Notes: generated by a model not told the origin, from the letters alone. A stretch of 64,000 nt of DNA from Silurus meridionalis (GCF_014805685.1 NC_060909.1:4334792-4398791); one strand, 5' to 3'. Shown: positions 46,105 to 58,219, numbered from the stretch's first letter. A program made the numbers and translations.

Positions 46105-46405
46105 GACAATTAGAACACCTGATCTTTCCAGCCATACTGTATGTGGTTCTTTCCGAACTGTTACAACACATTTAAAGGCACACAATTGTGTAGAATGCCC
46201 TTTATTTAAACTAGCCTGTTCCTGCATGACAATGTCTCTGTGCACAAAGCTAATACCATGAAAATATTATTACATGGAGTGGAAGATCTTGAGTGAATGT
46301 GAATGCTGACTGCACCTCAGGCCTCCTCATCTCACCTACATCACTACCTGACTTTACTAACACCCTTGTGGCTGAATGAGCTCCAAAATCTAATGAAACA
46401 TTTAA
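46105..46405 (+). mobile_element. Tc1-like relic, family A
   Basis: GGCACACAATTGTGTAGAAT, CTGCATGACAATGTCTCTGT and GCCTCCTCATCTCACCTACA in family order, with a deletion in the DLNPIEHLW region. Confidence 0.75.
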
Positions 46406-47211
46406 ATTTTTGGTTTAAATTTTGTACATTTGAATTTAAATTTGGTTGATTTTGGACTGGATTTACTGAGAGCTCTAGGTTTTGGCCCAGAGGTTTTTTG
46501 ATTATGAATTGATCTCTATAACCAAACCACTTTTTTCCCCCCTTTCAAATATGTAATCAGACATTTCCATGTCCGCTGTAACATTATTAATCTAATTACC
46601 TCAATGCAACATTTTATATACATGGTGTGATAATTAAACTTGTTTCTTGGCTCGGTGCGGTTTTTAATGACAGTGGTTAGAATCAAAACAGTTTTTGTAC
46701 TGTGTGTGAGAAACATTTAATTCTGCATGGCAGACAGATATAGGAATACAAAAAGCAGCCTATTTGTTTTTATGAACTTGTGGTAAGGGTCATTGATAAG
46801 GTCCAAGTGAAATCAATTTTTTTTTTGCTAATAATGTACTTTTCTGACATTTTGTGTTTTCATGCTTTTCTGCTCACCGTGGTTGGTCAAGTTAACGTTT
46901 AAGTCTGGTTATCTCTAAACAAGCCATTTCCACCAGCAGAACTGGTACTCACTAGATGTCTTTTTTTTGTTTGTTTTGTTTGTCACTACTGTGGGAAAAA
47001 AAAAACCCACACAGTGCTATGTATGAAAATCCCATGAGTTGAAATACTCAAATCCGGAATTAACAATCAAGTTAGAGTTGAAGTCAATATGATAGGTTCT
47101 AATATTATCTGAACTTTGGCTATTCTTGCTAGCTTTAATAAAGTGTTTCATGTGTCTATCTATAAATGATGTCACATTTTGTCCATATCTAGGGCTTTCA
47201 TATGTAAAAGC

Positions 47212-47213
<2 letters not shown>
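46406..47213. other. Unassigned intergenic DNA
   Basis: No feature seen. Confidence 0.35.

Positions 47214-47274
<61 letters not shown>
47214..47274. repeat. (TA)n microsatellite
   Basis: About 30 units. Confidence 0.95.
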
Positions 47275-47275
<1 letters not shown>

Positions 47276-47659
47276 TGTGTATACTGTATATATATTTTTA
47301 TCAGTTAAAACAGATTCTTCTGTGCAATTGCTGTGATGCAGTCACTGTTTCAAATGTTCACAATTACCAAAGAGTAAATTTAATGCTTTATTTAGACATT
47401 AAATCAAAGACAAATCTTGTGGTTTTTAGGCATTATATTCTACTACCCATAATGCACCAAATTGCTGCATTTTTGCACCCCTTCCAAATCCCAAACTCCC
47501 TCGCAGGCACAACTGCCCATATCTGTATTGCTGATTCTGTCGTTCCGTGAGCTGATGCAACACAAAACTAATTGTCAAGAGTATGGAGGCTTCCAGCATG
47601 GCCACTAATGGTGCCATATGTGTTTGGAGTCCTAGCCTGGCCCTTTATGTGCATGTAAC

Positions 47660-47668
<9 letters not shown>
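47275..47668. other. Unassigned DNA between two TA arrays
   Basis: No frame or repeat of note. Confidence 0.35.

Positions 47669-47732
<64 letters not shown>
47669..47732. repeat. (TA)n microsatellite
   Basis: About 32 units. The IYIY frames on both strands are artefacts. Confidence 0.95.
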
Positions 47733-47734
<2 letters not shown>

Positions 47735-48984
47735 ATAATTTTATTGTGCCAAGCTTGATTTTTTTCTTTTCTTTTCCAGTAGAACGACGGCCCTTGGCTC
47801 TTCTAATTGGCCAATTTTCTGTCAGCAAGCGCAGTGAAGCAGGAAGGCTGGTGCATTCAGCTGAGGAGAAAAAGGAGGAGAGAGGGAGTTTAGAATTGGA
47901 GAGATGTTGTCTATGCCTCTGGCTGTGTATGTTAGTCTACCTGTCTGTCTATCTTTTCAAATAGGTCACTCTTGCTGTATATATATGCATGTGTACTGTA
48001 CAAATAAGTGTGAGATGCATTTGAGCTTGAATTTTCCCACTCGAATGAATTCTGGCATGTGGCTGTGGTGAGTATCGACTTTCTCGCTACTCTTCACCCT
48101 CCTACCTGTCTCGTTGGAGTTATCGTATCCTTCCTTCTACTTTCCTCCTGACTCATGATCCCTAAACACTCATCCCGGGCGCATCCGAATTCCGTTCATT
48201 ATCCCTGTCCCTCCACCTCGGCTTATTAAAAAGCTGAGCCTGCTTGTGTCTGGACAGTAATTGAGTGGCTTGTGATGTCTGTCACTGCTGTTGGTTTCAT
48301 TCCGCCAGGCTAATTTGCCGTTATGAGCTTGTCTGCTAAGACTTCGCAAAATGACCCTTGTCACTCAGACTGATGCATCGCTGCAGTACATCATTACTGG
48401 CGCTGCTCGGCTGAACCGGATAGAATGGAGACATGCTAAAAAGTGAGAGGGGCTAAGTGATGGGCTGTAACAGTGTGTTGACACGTAAGAGACCCAGGGA
48501 GTGCAGTAATGAGCATAAACAAGACAGTCTACAGATTTGTAATTTATTCACAGGGAAGAAAACATTAGCTGCCGCTAATTGCGTGTGGGATGATGTTTGG
48601 AATAGCGTGTATGTTGGAACTGTTATATGCAAAGCTATGTTATTTGGTTGACATTGTATTAATTTGTTTTGCTATTTAACAGTAATGGGTTGTTCTCCAG
48701 TAGAGGGTGGCCAAGAAAATCTTTTCGATAATGCACAAAAATGAGACAATATTTGTGGGAAAAAAAACAGATCAGGCTTTGTTCCAGTTCTCTTAATGCC
48801 TTGGTTACTGGAATTTATCCTTAAACCTCTTTTCCCCTTGTGCTAAATTAAATGTCAATGCCACAAGCTGAAGGATGTGGGATGGTTTTACTACATTATC
48901 GCTACCGTGACGATCTTTTTTTTACATGCAAAATGAATATTTAAGAACAAGGATTTAACAATGAAACTGCACAAATAATATATA
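47733..48984. promoter_or_regulatory. Single-copy-looking DNA with candidate conserved element 48125-48420
   Basis: 48125-48420 is GC-balanced, with TTATTAA, GTAATTGAG and GGCTAATTTG homeodomain-like cores and no repeat hallmark. A TTTTCCAG tract at 47769-47779 precedes a 60-codon frame to 47964, but there is no donor-flanked exon. Function is inferred only from composition. Confidence 0.2.
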
Positions 48985-49621
48985 AACTGGTATAGGTTTT
49001 TCCCAAACTGTTACAAGAAACTTGTCACTGTGCACACAAATGCATAGAATGTCTTTGGATAATAGCATCAAATTTTACCTTCACTTGAACTAGGAAATGC
49101 AAAACTGTTCCATTATGACAAGATATTATTACATGGATTAGAGTAGAAGATCTTGAGTGGCCTGCTATAGAGCTCTGACTTCAACCCTATGGAACCCAGG
49201 ACTCCTCACCTTACATCAATACCTGACTTTACTACCACCCTTGTGTTTGATTAATCACAAGTCAAGTCAAATCAAGTTTACTTCTATAGTGTTTTTCACA
49301 ACAGACATTGTCTCAAAGCAGCTTTACAGAATGTAACAGTTATGGTGAACGATGTGTATTTGTCCCTGATGAGCAGCCATGGCGACTGTGGCAAGGAAAA
49401 ACTCCCTTAAATGTTATGAGGAAGAAACCTTGAGAGGAACCCACTTAAAAGGGAAACCCATCTTTATTTGGGTGATATAAAATCTCCACAAGCACACTAC
49501 AAAATATAGTGGAACATCTTCCCAAAAGCGTTTAGGTTATTATAACACCCAATGGGAACTAAATGTCAAATGGAATGTTAAAAAAAAACATGAATCTTAC
49601 AGTCAGGTGTCTATATAGTGT
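48985..49621 (+). mobile_element. Tc1-like relic, family A, interrupted by repeat C
   Basis: GAGTGGCCTGCTATAGAGCT and ACTTTACTACCACCCTTGTG run to 49260. The family resumes at about 49484 with AAATCTCCACAAGCACACTA and ends TCTATATAGTGTA. Confidence 0.8.
49261..49483 (+). repeat. Repeat C copy 4 (inside Tc1 relic)
   Basis: GTCAAGTCAAATCAAGTTTA start, TGAGCAGCCATGGCGACTGT and TGAGGAAGAAACCTTGAGAG. Full-length like copy 1, ending TTTATTTGGGTGA. No clear target duplication, as only AA is shared at the joints. Confidence 0.8.
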
Positions 49622-50660
49622 AGCTTGTGTTACCTCTATTGACAGGTAAAACAACATACATCTCCAACATGTAATATATGGTACGGTTCGCCAGTTCAAT
49701 ATCCATTAGACCTACTCTAAGTCTAAAGGCAGATTTAAAACCCTCCCTGTACTTTTGCTATAACTCCATCTGGAACTGTCTGTTTTTATAGCTGTATCTT
49801 GTCTTTATCTATTGACTGACATCCTCTAAGCACTCTGCCTTCATCCCTCTTCGTCAATCTGTCATTTTCCATCTATCTTTTTTCATTTGTCTCAACCCAA
49901 TCTGTCTCCTTTGTTTTTCTTTCTATCTTTCTCTCTCTTGCTTTCTCTGACTGCAGGCCAGAAGTACATATGCGAGAAAACACAATATGGTGGTATATGA
50001 GGCTGTAATACACACTCGCGATTCGGCTAAACTTAATGTTCCGTTTGCTGAGGCTGTAATTGCACCACCTACTGAAAGCCCTCTGCTTAAGGCAAGTCAA
50101 TGTGAAAGATTGCAAATGATTAACCATAGAGCAAAGCCCTCAACCAGCTTTTGGAAAGAGAAAAAAAGTTTAGTGATGAGATACATTTGCAAATGAAATT
50201 TGTTCCTAACAAACTCTAGGTTAAAGTAGATTTTCAGAAAAATGAAAAGTTAATAAACTGTAAGACTCATTTTTCATGCATGACTTTAAAACCTCCTTCT
50301 AAGCATTATGACCCAGGGTTACCAAATCTGTTTGGCAAAAGCAGCATTAAAAAAAAATACTTTTTCTTATTGATCAACAGACCGAAACACTCCTCTACCA
50401 TCCCTCCTCCTTTCTTCACACCAGATCTTCAATTGTCCAGATTTTCTGAACCTTCACACATTGAAGTCTCAGCTTCCTGCACTTGACTTACAAGACTAGA
50501 ACTAGACTGGAATAATCTTCTGCTGTTGCATTCAGTCTACATCAAGAGTTGGCATGCTGTGCATTATGAGATGCTTTTCTGCTTACCACAGTTAAAGTGG
50601 ATGGGTTTTGTAATGTTTTTTTGTTTTTCCACCAGTGCAACACACAATCAAATACACATA
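49622..50660. other. Single-copy-looking intergenic DNA
   Basis: 49985-50160 is balanced and repeat-free, with AGGCTGTAAT repeated twice (about 50000 and 50050). A possible regulatory patch, unproven. Confidence 0.25.
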
Positions 50661-51695
50661 TACAGTGCATTCAGAAAGTATTCAGACCCCTTGGATTTGT
50701 TATGTTGCAGCCTACCATCTTTTAAATAGATTTTTCAAGGCACAGATCTGGTGAAGGCTACATAAAAATTTCTGATGCACGGAAGATTTTCAAAAGCACA
50801 GTGTCCTCCATTATTCTCAAATTGAATTATTCAAAGAAATGATCACCCGGCCAAACTTAACAATCTGGGACAAGGGCCTTAGTAAGAGAGGTGGCCGAGA
50901 ACCCGATGAATCGGGACCCAGAAGTTTCAGAAGGACAACCATCACTGCAGCTCTCCACCAACCTGGGATTTACGGCAAAATGGCTAGACAGAAGACTTTC
51001 CTCAGTGCAAAACACATGGAAATTTGCTTTGAGTTTACCAACGGGTACCTCAGACTGTGTGGAAAAAGATTCTATGATTACATGAAACAAAGGTTGAATT
51101 GTTTGGCCTCAATTTTAAATGTTATATCTGGAGGAAACCAGGCACCGCTCATCATTTGTGCAAAACCATCCCAAAAGTGAAGCATGATGGTGGCAGCATC
51201 ATGCAGTGGGGGTGTTTTTCTGCAGCAGGGACTTGGCAACTGGTCAGGGTTGAGAGAAAACTGAATGAAGCAAAGTACAGAAATATCCTCAATAAAAACC
51301 AGTTCCACAGCACTCAGTACCTCAGTCTGGGCCACTGTGAATATCCTAAAGTGGCCCAGCCAGAGACCTGAATTGAACCCTATTTTGGAGAGACCTGAAA
51401 GCGGCTGTCCACTGATGGTCCCCATCCAACCTGACCCAGCTTAAGAGGATTTACCAAGAAAGATGGCAGAAAATCCTTCAATCCATGCGACATACCATAC
51501 TGAATATTTATTTACGTGATAATTGTATGAAAAATTTACAGACCATTCTAGAATTCTGTTTTTATTTTGTCATTATGGGGTGCTGAGCAAAGAGTTATGT
51601 GGAATATCAATATAAACGATTGCGGTATCAAGCTGCAAAAAAATCTAAATATTAAAAAAGTGAAAGGAGTCTAAATACTCTAAACACACTACATA
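50661..51695 (+). mobile_element. Tc1-like transposon, decayed near full-length copy
   Basis: The left end TACAGTGCATTCAGAAAGTA is a common fish Tc1 terminus. The right end carries the matching inverted sequence in decayed form (GGAGTCTAAATACTCT). The plus-strand frame 50839-51180 (113 codons) holds RPNLTIWDKGLSKRGGREPD and SGGNQAPLIICA-type segments in mixed frames. Stops and shifts kill the transposase. Confidence 0.85.
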
Positions 51696-51699
51696 TTTT

Positions 51700-51817
51700 A
51701 CTCTGAAGCTCTTCAGAGTCTGAATACTCTTAATGCACTGCATATGCATAATGCACTGCATATTTTACTCTGAAAAGCTTTAGAGTAAAATATGCAGTGC
51801 ACTAAGAGTATTCAGAC
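51700..51817. repeat. Nested palindromes beside Tc1 right end
   Basis: 51753-51771 pairs perfectly with 51782-51800 (19 bp arms, 10 nt loop). Outer arms 51718-51732 and 51803-51817 also pair. A smaller palindrome lies at 51700-51719. The arm words (GAATACTCT) derive from the Tc1 terminus. Confidence 0.9.
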
Positions 51818-52369
51818 CTTTATCTACATCATTTCATACATCACATTACTGTTACATAATTAGCACAATGGATAATTGCATGAATACCCTGCTGTGCAGG
51901 TATTTTTTATTAAAATGGCCAATGGGTTTTATAGGGATATTTTTTCTACAGAACACTGGATTATTAAAGCCAACACACTTCAATTTATTAAAAATTTGAG
52001 ACCTAGATCATGCACTTGATTAAATAATATTATGATGTTTTAATCTATGGCACACAATTATAAAAAAAAATTGGAACACTAATTGATGTTTATGTCGTTT
52101 ACATAAAATCAAATTCAGCTTTTGAAAACCTCATAGAAACGTTTTTTTTCTGCCCTGCTCAGAGCACAGCCCAGCATCAGTCCATCACAGCCACATCCGC
52201 ACTTGACCTTTATCAGCTATGATGGACTATTTTACCCTCGTTAGATGAAGAAAGAATGCTTTCAGTTCTGAGCAGTCTGGCATACATCTCTCAAGAGCTG
52301 GCAATGCTCTTTGAGGCTCAAATAAGATTATTATTATATATAGGACAGGTAGATGAGACAGTTCATCAC
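51818..52369. other. AT-rich intergenic DNA
   Basis: No feature seen. Confidence 0.35.
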
Positions 52370-52950
52370 AGTCAAGCTCTGGGCATCAGAACCTTCTCAT
52401 TTCTCAAAGGAAAAAAATAAAAATTCTTTGTTGGTGGATCAACACTGCACTGGAGGAACTTCAAGAGATGTTTTATTTGTTTCTGGACCATTGTTGGGAC
52501 CAGTCGAGCAGTGGTTGAGAATTGGAAGGAGAGTGGTTCATGAGCTGAGATAAACTCCATGAGGTAGAATGGTGCTGGTTAATTTTTAGCTTTGTAGGTG
52601 AGCATCATGTGTCTGCATTCTGGATCAGTCTTTCAGATTGAGTTGCAGTAGTCCAGTCTTGAGTTAATAAAGATCTGAGCAAGAACCTGAGTGTCCTGCA
52701 TGAGTAGAAACATGAATTCCTCTGGCGTTTTGAAAAAGAAATCGACATTTGATTGGCAATGTGAGAAGAGACAGTTGATTGTTCATGGTTATACCAAGTT
52801 TGATAAAGAGTAACAACATCTGGGCAGTACTGTGAAATCTGATTTCAAAAGGTTTCCTTTTTAATCTAATCTTTCCTAATCTAATTCGCCACTCATTATC
52901 AAACATTTTATCCTGGTCATGTTCTTGGAAAAACTTCAAACACACAAATA
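52370..52950 (-). mobile_element. Possible decayed L2-like LINE fragment
   Basis: TCTGCATTCTGGATCAGTC and GTTGCAGTAGTCCAGTCTTG resemble the antisense of the LDYCN region seen at 720-800 of the window-start LINE. The rest is too decayed to align by eye. Confidence 0.45.
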
Positions 52951-53494
52951 CCTTCAGGGAAAATGGAGCTGTGAGGTGTCAGTTCATCATGGGAAAAAGC
53001 ATGCTGAATTATGTGCAGGTTCTACATAATATTGGAGCATTAATGTTGTCAATGTTGTGAGAAATTTGCAGCGATCATGCAATTAGTTGTAACACTTGTT
53101 TTTAGGAATTCATGGAACTTTTCCAATTCTTAATACTTCACATTTACTTGAAGAAATTAACTATAAAATTATTTAGATGTATTTGAAGATACGATTTTGT
53201 TATCTGGGATATTTTCATTCGACAGAGACTTGTTTGGTTTTTTTTCGTGCCTAAGTTTAGTTCTGGTTTCGTTGTTGGGTTCATTTATTGCTACTTTCAC
53301 CTAAAAATGTGACAGCTTATTTTCACTTTGTAACAGATTTATCGCCTCATTTTGAACGTTAAATAAAGTGTGACATGTGGTGCATGAATTCAATAAGACA
53401 TGGGTGTGAGATTTCAGACACATCGTTTTGTCATGAGTCCAAGGTTTGTTTATTTTCAGACTAACACCCATTTTCAGCTGCCCTCAGAGATTAT

Positions 53495-53496
<2 letters not shown>
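52951..53496. other. Unassigned intergenic DNA
   Basis: No feature seen. Confidence 0.35.

Positions 53497-53530
<34 letters not shown>
53497..53530. repeat. (GT)n microsatellite
   Basis: 17 units, followed closely by an ATT array. Confidence 0.95.
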
Positions 53531-53532
<2 letters not shown>

Positions 53533-53568
53533 AAAAAGTACATAATACATACAATTTGCCAAATATAA

Positions 53569-53571
<3 letters not shown>

Positions 53572-53620
<49 letters not shown>
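53572..53620. repeat. (ATT)n microsatellite
   Basis: About 16 units. Confidence 0.95.
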
Positions 53621-53621
<1 letters not shown>

Positions 53622-53839
53622 GTTATACATTTTTTAGCATCCATATATCACACTTTGTTAGATAAAGATGCCAGATGTCAACCTGTTTGGTTGCACCAGC
53701 TCTAGTTAAAGTGCCGAATGCTGATAAAATCACGTACAAAATCTCATCAGGCAATAAAAACTGCAACTGAAATTGACAGTTGGAAAAGGTTAGCCACCTT
53801 TTTCATGCAATTTTATTTCCTCAACCCAAGGCTATTCAT

Positions 53840-54070
53840 GGGCACCCAAGGCTCCTTGATGCATGTGAGAAATGAAGGCAAGCCCACCAGGTCCGATCCC
53901 ACAGAAGACCTACTATAGCACAAATTGCTAAAGAAAAAAATTTAAAGCTGGCTCTGATAGAAATGTTTCCGAACACGCAGTGCATCACAGCTTACTGGAG
54001 CTGTATAAAGCAATCAGAATGAACATGCTGACCCCTTGTACATTGACAAACATCATCAGAACTGGAACAG
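53840..54070 (+). mobile_element. Tc1-like relic, family B copy 4
   Basis: GTCCGATCCCACAGAAGACC, ATAGCACAAATTGCTAAAG and GAACACGCAGTGCATCACAG follow the N-terminal-middle transposase gene of family B in plus orientation. Confidence 0.8.
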
Positions 54071-54104
54071 GAAGCAAAAGATTTTTCTTTTTCTTTTATC
54101 TTGT

Positions 54105-54325
54105 GAACAGTTGAGTGTGTGTCACTTATACAAGATTTGAATGTGCTTTTTAAACATCCCATTCAATATTTAGTCCCAGTTTACTATTAAAATAACTTCC
54201 AAACTTCCAGCAAGATGTTCCACCAGATTTTTAGAGTGTGGTTGTGGAGATTTGAGTTCATTCTAAAAACTGATCTAGGTGAATTGAATAGGCCTGGGTG
54301 CAGTCAGCATTCCAATTCATCTGTC
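54105..54325 (-). mobile_element. Tc1-like relic, family A
   Basis: TTTTTAAACATCCCATTCAA, AGATGTTCCACCAGATTTTT and GTGCAGTCAGCATTCCAATT. Cut where the possible LTR begins. Confidence 0.75.
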
Positions 54326-54327
54326 TT

Positions 54328-54672
54328 GAGACATTCCTGCCCTTTTTCCCTGTGGAATATTTTTACTTTCGTTTTTTTTTTTGTTCTCTCGGTTTTATCT
54401 AACTCTCCTTTTTTCCGGACTTGGTCGGTCGTTTTTGTGTTACATTTTTTTGTCGGCTATCTGACATTTTGCTCCGACTATTTCTCGTCTCTTCTGCTCT
54501 GGGTCTCTAGGTTTGAGGTTCTGTTTTTCCTTCTATCCTGTTTTCAGCCTCCTAGCGTCCTTTTAATTTTTTGGACTGTTAGGATTTTTGCTCTGCCTTC
54601 TCATTAAAAAATTGTCCTTTTGAACATCAGCCCGAGTCCTGCATTTAGGTCCTTCCACTCACGGTTCCTGAC
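54328..54672 (+). repeat. Possible solo LTR or retroelement 3' end
   Basis: T-rich sequence ending CACGGTTCCTGACAG after CCCGAGTCCTGCATTTAGGT, a 3' end I recall from fish LTR elements. The 130-codon frame across it is Phe/Ser-rich low complexity. No partner LTR or target duplication found. Confidence 0.4.
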
Positions 54673-54767
54673 AGCTTTTAAGAGCCGTTACAATTATATT
54701 CCCTATTTACTAATATCAAATCCAAAGCTAGAAAGGTAGAATTATTCCAATCATTTTACTCTGACTT

Positions 54768-54992
54768 CAATTCAATTCAATTTTATGTGTGCAGCACTTT
54801 TAACAACAGACTTTGTGCCAAATCAGCTTTACGGAATAAAATAAAATGTGTGAATAAAATTGAACATTATTAAATAATACCTAAACTTTTCTCCTCAGTG
54901 ATTGAGCCAGTTGAGACGGTGTCAAGGAAAAACTACGGTGAGATGGTATGAGGAATAAGCTTTGAGAGGAACCCATCTTCATCTGTGTGAGA
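54768..54992 (+). repeat. Repeat C copy 5 (diverged)
   Basis: TCAATTCAATTCAATTTTAT start, AACAACAGACTTTGTGCC and GTGTCAAGGAAAAACTACGG. The most diverged copy in the window. Confidence 0.65.
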
Positions 54993-56515
54993 ATTATTAT
55001 CAATTCATTATAATTCTATTATTGTTGAGGTTATTAACTGTTCACTGATAGACACATGAATGAAAAAAAAATCTCCCCTCATGGTTTTGTAGCTGTGCTA
55101 AATCAATTCAAATTCATTATTTATCAGTTTATAAGGCTGGTGGTCAAATGGCTAGTGGAGTAGATAACACCTACATAAATGATTTATTACAAATGACATA
55201 ATCCTCAATAAACTGTCAGATGAATTGCATAGCTAATTCTGGTTTTTCTCCTTGTCAACATGTATGATGGTGATTGCAAACAATTTTGGGATTTTAAACT
55301 TTATTAACCTCTTAAAACTACAGACTTTTACTAAAGACAAGGTTAGGAAAGAAATCAATATATCTAAAAGTATGTTTAGGTTTTCTTGCATACATACGTT
55401 TCTGGACTACATAAGCACAGCACTCTCAATAACTCTATGCAGTGTCATACCAGGATGTCCTGTTATGTAAATAGCCCTAATCCTGACTTCTTATTAGCCC
55501 TAATCTTGACTGCTTATTTGGTTTGTTGCTGTGTGTTTGACTGTGGGTGTGTGTCTATGATGGACCTTTTTCTTATTGCATTTTGAATTTTTACATAATA
55601 CTATTCATCAACTTACATCTATATTAGATCTAGTTATATTAAGCTTACAGGTAGAAGACCCCTACTAGTTAATTTTTTTGGCTTTTTGCCAGGATTCAGG
55701 CTCAGTAGGTTTCTCCAGGCTCTACAAATATCCCAAAGAGAATGTTGGCCAGAGAATACCAATATGGTAATAATTATTATCACCCAGTTGAGATAATCAT
55801 AAGATCTCTAAGCACTGCTTTAGATGATCGACCTCATCATTTAAGAAGTCTCACCTGTTCTTTTTTCAAGCTCCTACCCCTTTTTTCCTCAAGAAAAAAA
55901 CACTACTTTTATTGCCCGATTTCCATGGTTCGTCAGCATTTTCTGCACTTTTCCCAATCATTCATTAGCCTCCCTCGCCTCTGTTAAAGGTTTTTTTGCA
56001 GGGTGGAACAGAGCTTTGGTGCGCTCGATGCTCTGCAGTCATTTTCTCTGGCTCACAGAGGAATTCATTCTGTTTGAGTGACTACCACTTTAAGAATTCA
56101 AACCATGCAGTCAATAAGATGTTATATTAAAGGCATAAATACAGCTGGGTGAAAGACGCACTCACTGATGCTCACAGAAATGTTTATGCCAATAATTAGT
56201 CAGATTACTTCCAGAACACTGCAGCTGACAGGAGGACAGGAGCTGACAGGAGGTTTTTTATGCATTTACTTATTTATTACTATTTTATTTATGCGGGTAA
56301 AATTTTCTGTTCTTGGGTAAGCAGACCAAGTGAAGGATGGTCCCGTCATCTTAATACCTGTGTCCCCCAGAATTAAGCATGACCTACAGACATGGCTGCT
56401 GAATACTACAACACTCAAGCTGTGTCGAAAACCTCTTCCTAGTTCCTATATCAGGTTTTGCTTATTTTGTTGAATTTTGTTAAATTCTGATTTAATGTAG
56501 GAATTTAAGTCTTAA

Positions 56516-56519
<4 letters not shown>
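54993..56519. other. Single-copy-looking intergenic DNA
   Basis: No repeat signature or supported exon. Confidence 0.35.

Positions 56520-56559
<40 letters not shown>
56520..56559. repeat. (GT)n microsatellite
   Basis: 20 perfect units. Confidence 0.95.
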
Positions 56560-56563
<4 letters not shown>

Positions 56564-57164
56564 ACATATAAAAGGAATAATACATGGATTTTATGGACCT
56601 CAAATAAATAATACACATTACCTTGCTACCCTGAAGTGTTTTTTTTATTTTTATTTTTTATAAAAAAAATTTTTTTAATGTATTTATTTTTGTATTAATA
56701 CTGATCTGAATCTTGTTTAGCTGCATTCCATTGATTTTCATTCAGCATATGAGAATGGTGATGAACGAACCACGGTAGTCGTTTTGCATTTCTCTACATT
56801 GCAAAGTTTATATATGGTGAACTCTGACCTGCAAATTATTGCAATGTGAAGAACTGTGACTAATAGAACCTCCTTAGGAGGAATGAAGCACTGAAGGAAG
56901 TTGTGTTACAGCATCCAGGTTTAGATTTAAAAGAATATAAACTCTGCATGACATGTACAGATAAACAAACTATTATATTATTCATATACTGTATCTGATT
57001 GCCACCATATTCACAGCAGGTCTCCGAAGTCTAGTGTGAGAGCAGTGATTTATTACTTAATGACAAATGTATTAATTAATGGAGCTGGGCACTTATGCAA
57101 TATGCAAGAACTGCATAACTTTTTAACAGATACTAATCAGGTCACAGCTTGGAAAAACTTCATA
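56560..57164. other. Unassigned AT-rich intergenic DNA
   Basis: No feature seen. Confidence 0.35.
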
Positions 57165-57425
57165 TTCCAGCAAATACCGCAGCCTTCAAATATGGCTGCC
57201 ACAGACTACAGTTCCCACACACTGTAAAACCCGTGAACAAACAGTACGCTAATTGCTCAGTTGCATCTTAGTGTAAATGAATTTACCAAGCCTTTTTGAT
57301 TTGAATCTTGATTATAGCCTAGATTTGGGTTTGTAGTTTATAGATCTCCTGACCCTGATTTATTTCTTCATTTTCAGCTTTGCTTTAGAATTTGGGTTCC
57401 TCAGGTGAAACGATTTTACCTGTAA
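57165..57425 (+). repeat. Unclassified interspersed repeat, copy 2
   Basis: Partner of 4310-4690: shares CAAATATGGCTGCCACAG and the TATAGATCTCCTGACCCTG block. Confidence 0.5.
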
Positions 57426-57452
57426 TTACATCTGTGCATATTATCAGTACAT

Positions 57453-57460
57453 GACAGGAC
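57453..57460. repeat. hAT target-site duplication (left)
   Basis: GACAGGAC, exact copy at 58094-58101. Confidence 0.9.
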
Positions 57461-58093
57461 TAGTGATTGATGAAGTACACAAACCATGTTATTGAGCTAA
57501 AGTAGGGATACTCTGGGTAAAATATTACTCTAGTAAAAGTAAAACACAAGACACTTTGTTTAATCAACTCAGTTTATAGGAAAATACACAAATGTTGCTT
57601 TTAGCACAACAATCTTTTGATAGAATGATATAATTGAGACAAAAATGTATTGTTATCTATTAAAATGATCATGAGCCCAAAACCTTCTTTATAACTACTT
57701 AAAAAAAATCAAAAAGGCCACGGGTGTTGTGTGGAGTTCGAGTCGGGAGTTTCTTCCATCATTTCTATATCTTAAAATGTTCTGCTTGCTGTTTAACTGA
57801 TGCTGAAACAAATGTTGGTGATCAGTAGATACACCAAGCGCCAATCAAAACAAGTTCAAAACAGAGTGTGCACTCGACCCTGTTTGGTGGCTTAGTGTGT
57901 GCTTGACCAGTTTTTATTCACTTATAAATAAATAAAAAAACGACTGATATTGCAAAATGTAGGTGAGTAAAACGTAAGATACTAGTCTTGAAATGAAGTG
58001 AAGGTAAAGTCTCCCCAAATTTAAATACTTCATTACAGATATGCAAAAAAAGCTTGTAACAAATTACATTTACTTCGGTACTGTACACCACTG
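57461..58093. mobile_element. hAT-like miniature element, 633 bp, with intact target duplication
   Basis: Begins TAGTGATTGATGAAGTACAC and ends TGTACACCACTG. The two ends are an imperfect inverted repeat. It is flanked by an identical 8 bp repeat, the hAT signature. Same family as 40607-41333 by its start and by a shared interior (TTCAAAACAGAG, TATTGCAAAATGTAG). It has no transposase, so it would be moved by an element elsewhere. Confidence 0.9.
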
Positions 58094-58101
58094 GACAGGA
58101 C
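58094..58101. repeat. hAT target-site duplication (right)
   Basis: GACAGGAC, identical to 57453-57460. Confidence 0.9.
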
Positions 58102-58219
58102 AAACTGACCATAATCCACATTTTTTTTTTTTTTTCACAAGAAACAAAGCTTGTAATATTCCCTAATATTCCCTCCTTGTCGAAATATTTTCCTATACCA
58201 GAAAAAATGAATAAATAAA

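Noticed and set aside
54215..54607. 130-codon Phe/Leu/Ser-rich plus frame that looks membrane-like
   Set aside because: Arises from a T-rich repeat. The hydrophobic run is explained by TTT/TCT/CTT codons.
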